The notes below the pieces were generated by a model. That model was not told the DNA's origin and did not search any database. It was given only the letters and a program-made list of their open reading frames with translations. From positions 1-64,000 of the forward strand of contig CAXXGW010000006.1 in the NCBI GenBank assembly GCA_963666755.2: a stretch of DNA of 64,000 nucleotides, read 5' to 3'. This document shows positions 16,150-25,995 of the stretch, piece after piece (position 1 is the first letter of the stretch; every line of letters begins with the position of its first letter). Origin of the DNA: CAXXOK01 sp963666755. GTDB lineage: Bacteria > Bacillota > Clostridia > Christensenellales > Aristaeellaceae. The translations under genes and the position numbers were made by a program.

Positions 16150-18234
16150 ATGACGACGTTACTGTCGGAATACATCCTTGGGGATCTTTGCATCCAATAC
16201 AGCACTAACGACGAAGGCAATCTGGTCGGCTTGCAGATGATCCCCAACGGGATGCAGGGAAGCACCAAGGCAAAACAACAGGCACTGGATCCAATCGTGC
16301 AGCTGATGGTCAGGGGGGATGATTTCCCCAACGGGTTTGCCAACGGCCACACGCTACGCAATAACAGTTCCGTGAATCGGTTCCGCTACATGGAACAGTC
16401 GACGCAGGAAGATGCGGAAACGACCTGTATCCTCACCACGCTTCGCGCGGCCGACGGGCAGCAGCTTACACACAAACTGACCTATAATCACGGGTTTGGC
16501 GGTGTGGAGGTTCTCACAACCTATCAAAACAACAGTGCCAGTCCTGTGACGTTGGACATGCTGTCCAGCTTCTGCATCGGCGGCATAACGCCATTCATCG
16601 GCGGCGATGCGCCGGGGTGCCTTGTGGTGCACCGGCTGCGCAGCAAGTGGAGCAATGAAGCGCGCCTGGAGAGCATTACGGTGGAGGATTTGCAGCTGGA
16701 ACCAAGCTGGTCCGGCTATGGGGTCGCCAGCGAGCGGTTCGGGCAAACCGGTTCGATGCCTGTTCGCAAGTTTTTCCCGATGGTCGCGGTTGAAGATACG
16801 CAAACCCATGTGCTGTGGGGCGCGCAGCTCGGGTGCCCATCCAGCTGGCAGATGGAGCTCTACCGGCGCGACGATGCCCTGTGCATCTCCGGCGGTTTGG
16901 CGGATGATGATTTTGGCCATTGGCATAAAACGCTGCAGCCAGGCGAATCGATCACCACGCCAGCCGCTACACTGGCCGTGTGCACCGGAACCCTGGACGA
17001 CCTTTGCGCGCGGCTCACCGCCATGCAGGTTAGACCGTTAGCCAGGCTGGCAATGCCGACGCGTTTGCCGGTCGTGTTCAATGAGTTTTGCACCACGTGG
17101 GGCAACCCCTCGCGGGAAAACATCGGGCGCATCCTTGCCCTGCTGCGGGGGCGCGATATCGATTACTTCGTGATTGATTCCGGCTGGTACGCAGATGAAG
17201 CCAAGGGCTGGGAAGCCAACATGGGAGATTGGGAAATCAACGAACGGCTGTTTCCCGGCGGGCTGGAGGCGACGGTGGCGGATATCCGCGCAGCCGGGCT
17301 GAAGCCGGGCATCTGGTTTGAGCCGGAGGTGTGCGGGCAGGACGCGAAGGCGTTTCAGCAGACCGAACACCTGCTCAGGCGCCACGGCACGCCCATCACG
17401 ACCGGCAAACGCCGCTTCTGGGATTTGTGCGACCCATGGGTGCATGCGTATCTCCAGAAACGCGTCGTGGGGCTCTTGCAGCATTACGGCTTTGAGTATG
17501 TTAAAATAGATTATAACGACAGCATCGGCATCGGGTGCGACCATCCGGACGGGCTTGGCGAGGGCCTGCGGTTAAACCAGCTGGCTGCGCATGCTTTTCT
17601 GGCAGGCATCCAAAAAGCGGTGCCGGGGATTCTGCTGGAAAACTGCTCCTCAGGCGGGCATCGGCTGGAACCGTCCTTCTTGGGCATCAGCCAGCTCTCC
17701 TCCTTTTCGGATGCGCACGAGGTGCGCGAGATTCCCATCATCGCGGCCAACCTGCACCGCGCGATGCTGCCCCGCCAGAGCCTGATCTGGGCGGTGCTGC
17801 GCAAGGCGGACAGCCAAAAGCGCCTTGCCTGGTCGCTGTGCGCAACTTTTTTGGGCGTGATGTGCCTCTCCGGCGATGTGTATGACTTAAGCGACGCGCA
17901 GTGGGCTATCGTGGATGAGGGCATCCGCTTCTACCGCGCGGTATCGGCCATCATCGAAAACGGCGTAAGCGCGCGGCACGGGCCTGCCATTGCCAGCTAC
18001 CGCCACCCCAAAGGCTGGCAGGCCGTCGAGCGCACCGCGCCAGATGGCCGCGAAAAGCTGATTGTTGCCCACGTGTTTGACCAAACAGCGGTAAAGATCA
18101 GCCTGCCGCTGGAGGGAAACTACCGCATCTGCGGGCGCTTTGGGGATGCGTCGGGTTACGCGGCCGTCGAACATGGCGCGCTCGTCCTCACCCTGGCGGA
18201 CGGCGCGTACGCGCTGCACCTGCGCAGGGCATAA
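16150..18234 (+). CDS. Alpha-galactosidase, GH36
   Basis: 694 residues from the ATG at 16150, chosen because AGGAG ends six bases upstream; a TTG at 16129 is possible but lies before that site. It hydrolyses terminal alpha-galactosides such as melibiose or raffinose-type sugars. An N-terminal beta-sandwich (~1-290) precedes the barrel with FVIDSGWYADEAKGWEAN, WFEPEV, the nucleophile Asp454 in FEYVKIDYND and the acid/base Asp521 in SSFSDAHEVR. There is no signal peptide, so substrates are imported first, consistent with the ABC importer downstream. The next gene starts 40 bases later. Confidence 0.93.
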   Translation: MTTLLSEYILGDLCIQYSTNDEGNLVGLQMIPNGMQGSTKAKQQALDPIVQLMVRGDDFPNGFANGHTLRNNSSVNRFRYMEQSTQEDAETTCILTTLRAADGQQLTHKLTYNHGFGGVEVLTTYQNNSASPVTLDMLSSFCIGGITPFIGGDAPGCLVVHRLRSKWSNEARLESITVEDLQLEPSWSGYGVASERFGQTGSMPVRKFFPMVAVEDTQTHVLWGAQLGCPSSWQMELYRRDDALCISGGLADDDFGHWHKTLQPGESITTPAATLAVCTGTLDDLCARLTAMQVRPLARLAMPTRLPVVFNEFCTTWGNPSRENIGRILALLRGRDIDYFVIDSGWYADEAKGWEANMGDWEINERLFPGGLEATVADIRAAGLKPGIWFEPEVCGQDAKAFQQTEHLLRRHGTPITTGKRRFWDLCDPWVHAYLQKRVVGLLQHYGFEYVKIDYNDSIGIGCDHPDGLGEGLRLNQLAAHAFLAGIQKAVPGILLENCSSGGHRLEPSFLGISQLSSFSDAHEVREIPIIAANLHRAMLPRQSLIWAVLRKADSQKRLAWSLCATFLGVMCLSGDVYDLSDAQWAIVDEGIRFYRAVSAIIENGVSARHGPAIASYRHPKGWQAVERTAPDGREKLIVAHVFDQTAVKISLPLEGNYRICGRFGDASGYAAVEHGALVLTLADGAYALHLRRA

Positions 18235-18274
18235 CGCCTCCGGCCGCCAAATCGAAATAAACGAGGGAAACGCC

Positions 18275-20641
18275 ATGAGTCACCGGCCCAATCGACTAAG
18301 CCCCGCCCCGCACATCGAACAGGTTGCCGAAAATATGGTTCATGTCCTCTTTCGTACGGATGGACAGGTACCCGTGCGCAGCGCGTTGATCGCGGAGGAT
18401 TGGCAACCCGCGCCTGCGGCAAAGCAAAACAGCTTTGAGGCCGCGGATGGGCGTATCCGCTTTCAAAACCGGTATGGAGAAACCGTATTGGAAGCGACTG
18501 CGCACACGCTGACCCCAAAGACGGTCTATCGCTACGTAATCGACGGCGAACCCGTTCTGAAAACCAGGCACACGGCCAACGGCGACGTGGCCTACATCGA
18601 GAATGCGCGGCAGGCGCCGGATAGCGCTGCCTTCCACGGGCGGCTCGGTTTTCACGTGGCGGAGGGCGAGCATCTCTACGGGCTTGGGCAGCACGAGGAC
18701 GGCCTGTACGACTACCGTGGGCGGCGCGAGTATCTGTACCAGACCAACATGAAGATCACGATTCCGTTTCTGCTGTCGTCGCGCAACTACGGACTGCTGA
18801 TCGATACCGAAAGCGCGATGGTTTTTGACGAGCAACGCGGGGAGATGTGCTTTGATCTTGAAACCGTAGAGCAGCTTTCCTATTATGTAATCACCGGCGA
18901 CAGTTTTGACGAGATCATCGCCTCGCTGCGCACGCTCACCGGCCGTGCGCCGATGCTGCCGCGTTGGGCTTTTGGGTACATCCAGTCCAAGGAACGTTAC
19001 CGCAGCGCCGCCGAGCTGCTTGAAACCGCAGCCATGTTCCGCACCCTCAATATCCCTGTGGACTGCATCGTGCAGGACTGGTACACTTGGCCGGAAGGGC
19101 TCTGGGGCGAAAAGCGACCCGACCCCGCGCGCTACCCCGATCCGGCGGCGCTGGTGGAAGCACTGCACCGTAAGCATCTGCGGCTGATGGTGTCCATCTG
19201 GCCCAATATGGCTCCCGGTGGGCAGGACTACCGGGCATTTCAGGCGAAGGGCCTGCTGCTGCCCAACTCCACGGTTTATGACGCGTTTCAGGAGGCAGGC
19301 AGGGCTTTGTACTGGCAGCAGTGTGAGGCCGTATGGTTTAACGCGGGGGTTGACGCATGGTGGTGCGACAACGCGGAGCCGTTCTCGGACGCGGACTGGA
19401 ATGGGGCTGCAAAGCGGGAGGAGGCGCTGCGTTACCAGTTGATCGTGACGGACTCGCAAAAATCGATGGACTGGACACGTCTGAACACCTACGGCCTGTA
19501 CCACGCCAAGGGGATCTACGAGCACTGGCGCAGCCGTACCGATGCCAAGCGTGTGGTAAACCTGACCCGCTCCACCTATGCCTCCGGCCAGCGGTACGGT
19601 GTGGTGGCGTGGTCGGGCGATCTGAGCGCCAAATGGTCGGTGCTCAGGGCACAGATTGCCGAAGGCATCAAGTTTTGCATGAGCGGACAGCCGTACTGGA
19701 CGCTGGACATCGGCGGCTTTTTTACCGTGCGCGACCAGTACGCAAACCGCGGCTGTGAGCAGGCGGGCAACCCCACGCCCCTGTGGTTCTGGAACGGCGA
19801 TTATAACGACGGCGTGAACGATCTGGGCTACCGGGAGCTGTATGTGCGCTGGCTGCAATATGCGGTGTTTCTGCCGATGTTTCGCGCCCACGGCACGGAT
19901 ACGCCGCGTGAACCGTGGCGGTTCGGGCAGCCGGGCGAGCCTTTTTACGAGGCGATTGTAGCCTACATCCGCCTGCGCTACCGGCTGCTGCCCTACCTCT
20001 ATGCCACGGCGGCAGCAGTGTCCTTCCGCCATGACACGATGCTGCGCAGCCTGATGTTTGATTTTTCGCAGGATGCGCGCGTCGCCTGCATAGCCGACAG
20101 CTTTATGTTCGGGCGTTCGCTGCTGGTGTGCCCCGTGACCGCGCCCATGTATTACGGGCCGGACAGCACGGCCCTGCCGGATACGCGCAAAACGCGCGAT
20201 GTGTACCTGCCTGCCGGAACCCTCTGGTATGATTTTTGGACGCACCGGGCCCTGCCCGGCGGCCGCGACACGGTGTGCGACGCTCCGCTGGACCGCATCC
20301 CGCTCTTTGTGCGCGCGGGCGCAATCCTGCCGCTGTCCGGGCCGATCGCCCATGCGGACGAGCGCGGCGGCGCGGTGGAAGCGCTGTATGTGTTTGATGG
20401 TGCGGACGGTACTTTCACCCTCTATAACGACGCGGGCGACGGCTACGGGTATGAAAACGGCGCGTACGCCATGGTGCCGGTCACCTACCGCAGCGGCGAT
20501 CAAACGCTGACGCTGGGGCGCGTGCAAGGCAGCTACCCGTATCAGACCTCCTTTGCCGTGAAGCTGGTGTCCGACGGCTGTGTAAGGGATTGCGGCACCG
20601 TGCGTTACCGGGGGGAAGAAACCATGCTTCGCCTTGCCTGA
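18275..20641 (+). CDS. GH31 family alpha-glycosidase
   Basis: 788 residues from the ATG at 18275 behind GAGGG. GH31 enzymes hydrolyse alpha-glucosides or alpha-xylosides with retention. The barrel carries WAFGYIQSKERYRSAAELLE, the nucleophile Asp365 in WWCDNAEPFSDADW, and the acid/base Asp449 in AWSGDLSAKW, followed by GQPYWTLDIGGFF. The C-terminus (from ~600) has the usual beta-domains. No signal peptide, so cytoplasmic. Whether it is an alpha-glucosidase or alpha-xylosidase cannot be told by eye; pairing with GH36 suggests mixed alpha-linked plant oligosaccharides. Confidence 0.93.
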   Translation: MSHRPNRLSPAPHIEQVAENMVHVLFRTDGQVPVRSALIAEDWQPAPAAKQNSFEAADGRIRFQNRYGETVLEATAHTLTPKTVYRYVIDGEPVLKTRHTANGDVAYIENARQAPDSAAFHGRLGFHVAEGEHLYGLGQHEDGLYDYRGRREYLYQTNMKITIPFLLSSRNYGLLIDTESAMVFDEQRGEMCFDLETVEQLSYYVITGDSFDEIIASLRTLTGRAPMLPRWAFGYIQSKERYRSAAELLETAAMFRTLNIPVDCIVQDWYTWPEGLWGEKRPDPARYPDPAALVEALHRKHLRLMVSIWPNMAPGGQDYRAFQAKGLLLPNSTVYDAFQEAGRALYWQQCEAVWFNAGVDAWWCDNAEPFSDADWNGAAKREEALRYQLIVTDSQKSMDWTRLNTYGLYHAKGIYEHWRSRTDAKRVVNLTRSTYASGQRYGVVAWSGDLSAKWSVLRAQIAEGIKFCMSGQPYWTLDIGGFFTVRDQYANRGCEQAGNPTPLWFWNGDYNDGVNDLGYRELYVRWLQYAVFLPMFRAHGTDTPREPWRFGQPGEPFYEAIVAYIRLRYRLLPYLYATAAAVSFRHDTMLRSLMFDFSQDARVACIADSFMFGRSLLVCPVTAPMYYGPDSTALPDTRKTRDVYLPAGTLWYDFWTHRALPGGRDTVCDAPLDRIPLFVRAGAILPLSGPIAHADERGGAVEALYVFDGADGTFTLYNDAGDGYGYENGAYAMVPVTYRSGDQTLTLGRVQGSYPYQTSFAVKLVSDGCVRDCGTVRYRGEETMLRLA

Positions 20642-20660
20642 ACGAAAGGAGGGTACGGGA

Positions 20661-22490
20661 CTGCATAAGCTCATTTTGGAGAACAAGTTCTATCTGAAGC
20701 TGATGCTTACGTATTGCCTGGTCATCTTTCTGGGCTTTGGCCTCACGTCCTATCTGGTTACGTCCAACATGGTCGAAATCCTCACCAATATGGAGTCCCG
20801 CTTCGACAGCGAAGTGATCCAGAAGGTGCTCACCTACAGCGACGAGCGGTATCAGGATATCAACAACATCTTCGTGCGCCTCTACCAGAAGCAGTACTTC
20901 AACAACAACACCAGCATTGTGGATTTTATCAACCCCGTTCGGGAAGCGCAGCGCAACAACAGCTCCAAAGCGGTGTCCATCACCAGTTACCTGCAGGATA
21001 CCTGCAGCGCCAACACCGCCATCGCCGATATACTGCTGATTGACTACCACGACCGGCAGGTTTACTTCTGTTCCAACATCCACAACCGGGACGTATCCCT
21101 GGGGTACGATTTTTTCCGGCTGGACTTTATCGGCAGCGGTCAGGTGCGCAACAGCACCGAAATCGTGCCCAACTATATCCCGGATTATATCAGTTCCGCC
21201 AGCATCAACAATTTCCCGGTGGTCAGTTATAAGCTCTACCTGTTTGACGAAAACGCCGTCCGTTTCGATCAGCCGCTCGGCATGGCGGTGGTAAACATGC
21301 GGGCGGATTTTTTCGCCAGCGCTTACAAGGATTCTTCCAGCTTTCTGGGGCAGATTTACGTAATCGAGCGGGGCGGCGTAACGCTGTTTGACTCCTCCCA
21401 CACCATGACGGGGCAGCCCTTTTCCTATGGGGCCTTCCAGGCCACGGGGCTTACGGACCTCGTGACCAACAGCCGCTTTATCGTAAACAAACGCTACTCG
21501 GAAAAGAGCGGTTTCACCTTTGTGGACATTGTGGACAAGCGCATTATTGAGAAGGAAACCGACCGTATCCGCCTGAACATCAATAATATGATCGCCGTGT
21601 GCATCGCGGTGGCGTTGGCCATCGGCCTGGTGTCGGCAGCCATGCTCTCCAAGCGCATCAAGGCGCTGGTGCATAACATGAAGGACGTGGAAAGCGGAAA
21701 GCTGGACACGCACATCGTGGTCGGCTCCAAGGATGAGATCGGCTATCTGGAGCAGAGCTTCAGCACCATGTGCGCCAAGCTGGCCGCATACATCCAAAAC
21801 GTGTATGTGTTTGAAATTCGCACCAAAACAGCCGAGCTGAACGCCCTGCAGGCGCAGATCGACCCGCATTTCCTGTTTAACACGCTGGAATCCATCCGCA
21901 TGACGGCGCAGATCAATAAAGACACGCAAACCGCCAAGATGATCCACATTCTGGGCAACATGTTCCGCTGGAACATCAAGGTCAAGAGCATCATTGTGGA
22001 TCTGAAGGAGGAAATCGAGTATGTGCGCTCCTACATCGAACTGCAAAAGCTGCGCTACAACAACGCCTTCGACGTTACGTTCGATTTGGGCAGCCAAATT
22101 TTGAAGCTGGGCGTGCTGAAGCTGACGCTGCAGCCCATTGTGGAAAACGCCATCCAGCACGGTTTGGATGAAGGGACCGGCGGCGGGCATATCACGATTG
22201 CGGGGAACATCCGGGAGAACAGGCTGGTGCTCTCCGTAACCGACAACGGCAAAGGCATGGACGAGGAGAAGGTCAAGGCCATCACCGCCACCCTGACCCG
22301 GAGCTATGACGTGGAGCCGACCTCCAGCATCGGGCTGAGCAACGTGCACCAGCGCAACAGCATCCTGTTTGGCGAAGGGTACGGCATCCGCATCTTCAGC
22401 AGCATCGGCAACGGCACCCGGGTAGAGCTGACGCTGCCCGTCATGTCCAGAGAGGAGATGGAGCGTTATGTACAGGGTATTCCTCGTTGA
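20661..22490 (+). CDS. Sensor histidine kinase, YesM-like
   Basis: About 609 residues. The best ribosome site, AAAGGAGGG at 20646-20654, points to the CTG at 20661; alternatives are TTG 20634 (upstream of that site, overlapping the GH31 stop) or TTG 20676. One transmembrane helix near the N-terminus (YCLVIFLGFGLTSYLVTS), an extracellular sensor of ~270 residues, a second helix (MIAVCIAVALAIGLVSAAML), HAMP, then the His-kinase box with DPHFLFNTLESIRM and the ATPase N-box VENAIQHGLDEGTGGG and G-box. It phosphorylates the overlapping AraC-type regulator and presumably senses a sugar outside the cell. Confidence 0.92.
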   Translation: MHKLILENKFYLKLMLTYCLVIFLGFGLTSYLVTSNMVEILTNMESRFDSEVIQKVLTYSDERYQDINNIFVRLYQKQYFNNNTSIVDFINPVREAQRNNSSKAVSITSYLQDTCSANTAIADILLIDYHDRQVYFCSNIHNRDVSLGYDFFRLDFIGSGQVRNSTEIVPNYIPDYISSASINNFPVVSYKLYLFDENAVRFDQPLGMAVVNMRADFFASAYKDSSSFLGQIYVIERGGVTLFDSSHTMTGQPFSYGAFQATGLTDLVTNSRFIVNKRYSEKSGFTFVDIVDKRIIEKETDRIRLNINNMIAVCIAVALAIGLVSAAMLSKRIKALVHNMKDVESGKLDTHIVVGSKDEIGYLEQSFSTMCAKLAAYIQNVYVFEIRTKTAELNALQAQIDPHFLFNTLESIRMTAQINKDTQTAKMIHILGNMFRWNIKVKSIIVDLKEEIEYVRSYIELQKLRYNNAFDVTFDLGSQILKLGVLKLTLQPIVENAIQHGLDEGTGGGHITIAGNIRENRLVLSVTDNGKGMDEEKVKAITATLTRSYDVEPTSSIGLSNVHQRNSILFGEGYGIRIFSSIGNGTRVELTLPVMSREEMERYVQGIPR

Positions 22491-23691
22491 CGACGAACCC
22501 CTCATCTGCAAAGGCCTGCGCGAAACCGTCGAGTGGGACAGCCTCGGCCTGGAAATTGCCGGCGAGGCGCACAACGGCGTGGAAGCGATGGAGCTGATCG
22601 CGGCCACGCACCCGCATCTCCTCATCACCGATATCCGCATGCCCGGGATGGACGGGATATCGCTCATCAAGGCGATACGGGAACAGGATTTGAACATCCG
22701 TATCATCATCCTGAGCGGGTACAGCGATTACCAGTTCCTCAAGGAAGCCATCCGCCTGGGGGTGGACGGCTATCTTCTCAAGCCGATTGATACGGACGAG
22801 CTGATTTCCAACCTCAACAATCTGGTGAACACCATCGAAAAGGAACAGCTGCAAACCCAGCGCCTGTACCAGGGGCTGGAACTGCTGCGCGCGAACACGC
22901 TCAACCGGCTGGTAACCGGGGAGATCGGGCGCAGCGAGTTTGACGAAAAAGCGGCGTTTCTGGATATTTCACTGGACGCGGAGCATTACCTGTGTGCCCT
23001 GTATGCGCCCGCGCCGGAGGCCGACGGTGCCGATGCGTGTATGGACCCCAGCGCGGTCCTTGCCATGCAGCGCGCCTGCCACCCGCTTACGGAGGGTAAA
23101 GGGATCACCTTTATCGACAGCAAAAGCCATCTGGTGTTCCTTTTCTACGGCAGCAGCGAAGCCGGGGTGGCCGCCAGCGCAAAGGCCGTTATGGCCTGTA
23201 TTGCGGCCCAGGCGCGGGAAGGTTCGGGGGCGGCGCCGGTAACCCGGACCGGCCCCATGGTGCACACGCTGGAGGAAATCGCCCGGTCGTACGCCGCCGC
23301 CTCGGAAGGGTTTGAGCCGGAGAAGCCGTTGCTGGAGGTCGACCCGCTTGACAGCCGCTGGAAATGCGTTGTGAGCCGCACCGTCGACTATGTTTCCGCG
23401 CACTACCATGAGGCGCTTTCCCTTAAGCAGATCGCGTGCGATTGCGGAATTAACACCTCCTATCTGGGGCAGGTGTTCCGCAAGGCCACGGGCGATTCCT
23501 TCACGAATTATGTAAACGGCTACCGCATCCAGAAGGCAAAAGAGTTGCTGGCCAGCACCAACCTGAAGGTATACGAGGTTTCCGAGCGTGTTGGCTTTAC
23601 CGATTACCACTATTTTTTGAAAATTTATAAAAAGGTTACCGGGAGCGTACCCACGGATACCCGAAGTGATATTTTTTACCACAAGAACTAG
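22468..23691 (+). CDS. AraC-type response regulator, YesN-like
   Basis: 407 residues, starting 23 bases inside the kinase gene (coupled translation). The receiver domain has DDE at residues 8-10, phospho-acceptor Asp55 in LLITDIRMPGMDG and Lys105 in GYLLKPIDT. A middle region of ~170 residues is poorly conserved. The C-terminal ~100 residues are two helix-turn-helix units of AraC type (LKQIACDCGINTSYLGQVFR and YEVSERVGFTDYHYFLKIYK). It probably activates the binding-protein operon that starts 85 bases downstream, in response to the kinase signal. Confidence 0.93.
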   Translation: MYRVFLVDDEPLICKGLRETVEWDSLGLEIAGEAHNGVEAMELIAATHPHLLITDIRMPGMDGISLIKAIREQDLNIRIIILSGYSDYQFLKEAIRLGVDGYLLKPIDTDELISNLNNLVNTIEKEQLQTQRLYQGLELLRANTLNRLVTGEIGRSEFDEKAAFLDISLDAEHYLCALYAPAPEADGADACMDPSAVLAMQRACHPLTEGKGITFIDSKSHLVFLFYGSSEAGVAASAKAVMACIAAQAREGSGAAPVTRTGPMVHTLEEIARSYAAASEGFEPEKPLLEVDPLDSRWKCVVSRTVDYVSAHYHEALSLKQIACDCGINTSYLGQVFRKATGDSFTNYVNGYRIQKAKELLASTNLKVYEVSERVGFTDYHYFLKIYKKVTGSVPTDTRSDIFYHKN

Positions 23692-23702
23692 AATTCCTTC
23701 CA

Positions 23703-23731
23703 TTGACGTTTTTCGTACAAAAAGATAGCAT
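23703..23731 (+). promoter_or_regulatory. Promoter of ABC importer operon
   Basis: TTGACG and TAGCAT, 17-base spacer, located between the response regulator and the binding-protein gene. This lets the importer be transcribed separately and fits activation by the upstream YesN-like protein. Confidence 0.7.
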
Positions 23732-23776
23732 AAAATCTATAAAAGGTTCCCATAATAAACAAAGGAGCGATCAGTC

Positions 23777-25033
23777 ATGAAACGTACCCTCTCCCTGCTT
23801 ATGGCCGTTGCCTTACTCATGGGTCTTTTCGCGGGCGTTGGCCTTGCGGAAACCGCCAAAGCGAAGATCGTGTTCTGTGTGAACATCCAGCCGCAGCTTC
23901 CGGTGGAGTTCTGGCAGTCCATCGCCGACAAGTACATGGCGGCCAACCCGGACGTGGATGTGGAAATCATCGGCCAGCCCTCCTCCAACGTGGACATTTT
24001 CCAGTATGAAAAAACCCTGCTTGCCACCGGCCAGTTCCCGGACGTAATGGTCATGCAGAACCCCGCCGACTTCGTGCCCTCCGGCGCCCTGCTGGCCTTT
24101 AAGGACAGCGAGCTGGATTATCTGGCCGACCCCAACATCGGCAAGATCGGCGGCCAGCAGTATGTTGCCAACTACAAGAAACAGGTTATCGGCGTGTTCT
24201 ACAACAAGGCCATCTTCGCCGCCAACGGCCTGGAAGTGCCCACCACCTATCAGGCTTTCCTGGATGTGTGCGAAGCCCTCAAGGCCAAGGACATCCTGCC
24301 CGTATCGCTGGGCATCAAAGACGGCTGGCCGCAAATCATGCTGGCCAACATGATCGCCGGCACCGACCTGCTTGCCAAGGATCCCACCTGGGGCTCCGAG
24401 CGCAACGCGGATACCGTGAAGTTCAACAACCCGGATCTGGTCAAAGCGATGCAGAAGTATCAGTTCATCTGCCAGAACTACGCCGGCGACAGCCTGCCCA
24501 GCATCACCTACACGCAGATGCTTGAGCAGTTCTTCACGGGCAAGGCGGCCATGCTGCCCATGGGCTCCTGGGTCAACGCCGAAGTTGCCAAAGCGCAGCA
24601 GGACTTCGAAGTCGGCTGGTTCCCGATGCCCGGCGACAACGACGCCAAGGTGCTGTCAGTGTTTGTGAACGAGGGCCTCTCCATCAGCGCCATGTCGAAG
24701 TATCCCGACGTCTGCAAGGACTTTGTGAAGTTCTTCTTCACCAACACCGAACTGTACAGCTACTTCCTCAGCAGCGAGCAGCTCTTCGCCACCACCAAGG
24801 CCAGCGTGCCCTACGAGATGATCCCCCTGCGCAAGTACATCGAGCAGGCCATCGCGGGTATGCAGGAAGTGGAAGGCTTTGAGAGCATGACGGGCGACGC
24901 CGCCTTCTTGCCCGGCCTGAAGGATTACTACACCAACAAGCTGACCCAGAACATCGCGCTTGGCAACGATGTTGCCACGGAACTGACCAACTTCGACAAC
25001 GAATGGACCATCGCCAAAGAGGCCATGAACTAA
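23777..25033 (+). CDS. Sugar ABC transporter binding protein (CUT1)
   Basis: 418 residues. A Sec signal peptide covers residues 1-24 (LLMAVALLMGLFAGVGLAE), with a type I cleavage site and no lipobox cysteine. The mature protein has the two-lobed sugar-binding fold (family 1) with VMQNPADFVPSGAL, VIGVFYNKAIFAANGLEVP and FFTGKAAMLPMGSWVNAEVA, the last being the typical 'G-AAM-GSW' block. It captures an oligosaccharide for the two permeases downstream. Being unlipidated is odd for a Gram-positive binding protein. A stable hairpin separates it from the permease genes. Confidence 0.9.
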   Translation: MKRTLSLLMAVALLMGLFAGVGLAETAKAKIVFCVNIQPQLPVEFWQSIADKYMAANPDVDVEIIGQPSSNVDIFQYEKTLLATGQFPDVMVMQNPADFVPSGALLAFKDSELDYLADPNIGKIGGQQYVANYKKQVIGVFYNKAIFAANGLEVPTTYQAFLDVCEALKAKDILPVSLGIKDGWPQIMLANMIAGTDLLAKDPTWGSERNADTVKFNNPDLVKAMQKYQFICQNYAGDSLPSITYTQMLEQFFTGKAAMLPMGSWVNAEVAKAQQDFEVGWFPMPGDNDAKVLSVFVNEGLSISAMSKYPDVCKDFVKFFFTNTELYSYFLSSEQLFATTKASVPYEMIPLRKYIEQAIAGMQEVEGFESMTGDAAFLPGLKDYYTNKLTQNIALGNDVATELTNFDNEWTIAKEAMN

Positions 25034-25072
25034 CCGCAAGGGCCGCGTAACCACCACAGGTTCGGTGCCACC

Positions 25073-25102
25073 GGGGGGTAAGCCGTAAAAAGTTTACCCC
25101 CC
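25073..25102 (+). promoter_or_regulatory. Intercistronic hairpin after binding-protein gene
   Basis: Perfect 9-bp stem GGGGGGTAA/TTACCCCCC, then TTTC. Such hairpins commonly stabilise or partly terminate the transcript so that binding protein is made in excess of permease. Confidence 0.7.
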
Positions 25103-25124
25103 TTTCATAGTGGAGGGATCAGGG

Positions 25125-25994
25125 ATGAAACACAGCAAACTGTACGATGCGCTTTTCCTGGCGCCCGGGTTTCTGATCTATATCATTTTTATGATCATAC
25201 CGGTCGTCATGTGTTTTTTATACAGCTTTACCAACTGGGACGGCATCAGCGCCACGTATAAAATGATCGGGTTCAAGAACTTTGAAAATCTGTTTAAGGA
25301 TGCGGCGTTTTTTCAGGCCATGCAGGTTACGGTAATCATCATGATCGTGACGACGCTGATCTATAATGTATTCGGCATCATTCTGGCCGCATTGCTCAAC
25401 GACAAGGGCAAGCTGCTTGGTTTTTCCCGCAGCGCCATCTTTATTCCTACGGTCATGAGCAGCGTGGTCGTGGCGTTCATCTGGTCCTACATGGTGCAAA
25501 CCAACGGCGGCGTAATCAACTCCATCATCGCGCTTTTCGGCGGCAGCCCGGTGGATTTTTACAGCACGCCGACAACGACCATTTTCATGATATCCGGCAT
25601 CATCTGCTGGAACAGTCTGGGTTTCTTTGTGGTCATCTACATGTCCACCCTGTCTACCATCCCGCAGGAGGTTTATGAGGCGTGCATGGTAGACGGCGCG
25701 GGCTGGTTCCATCGGTTCTTCCACATCACGCTGCCCCTGCTGGCGCCGGGCATCACCATCAACTGCATCCTTGCCGTGGCGGGCGGCCTGAAGCAGTATG
25801 ACCACGTCAAGGTGATCACGGGCGGCGGGCCGGGCGGCGCCACCCAAACGGTGACGCTGTTCAGCGTCGAAAAGGCCTTCGAGTACAACCGCAGGGGGTA
25901 TTCGTCGGCGGCCGTAATCATCCTGTTCCTCATCATCGTGCTCCTGTCGGTCATACAGCTTTCCATTTCAAAAAGGCACGAGGTGGAATACTGA
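25125..25994 (+). CDS. Sugar ABC permease, MalF/LacF type
   Basis: 289 residues from the ATG at 25125 behind GTGGAGGGATCAGG. Six membrane segments are visible, starting with LFLAPGFLIYIIFMIIPVVM. The EAA loop that contacts the ATPase reads YEACMVDGAGWFHRFFHITL. It is the first permease of a CUT1 importer; the second starts one base after its stop codon. No ATPase gene is present at this locus, so a shared MsmK-type ATPase encoded elsewhere is inferred. Confidence 0.92.
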   Translation: MKHSKLYDALFLAPGFLIYIIFMIIPVVMCFLYSFTNWDGISATYKMIGFKNFENLFKDAAFFQAMQVTVIIMIVTTLIYNVFGIILAALLNDKGKLLGFSRSAIFIPTVMSSVVVAFIWSYMVQTNGGVINSIIALFGGSPVDFYSTPTTTIFMISGIICWNSLGFFVVIYMSTLSTIPQEVYEACMVDGAGWFHRFFHITLPLLAPGITINCILAVAGGLKQYDHVKVITGGGPGGATQTVTLFSVEKAFEYNRRGYSSAAVIILFLIIVLLSVIQLSISKRHEVEY

Positions 25995-25995
25995 G

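Noticed and set aside
18296..22709. - strand frames of 796 and 742 codons
   Set aside because: They run over GH31 and the sensor kinase, whose catalytic motifs are intact on the + strand.
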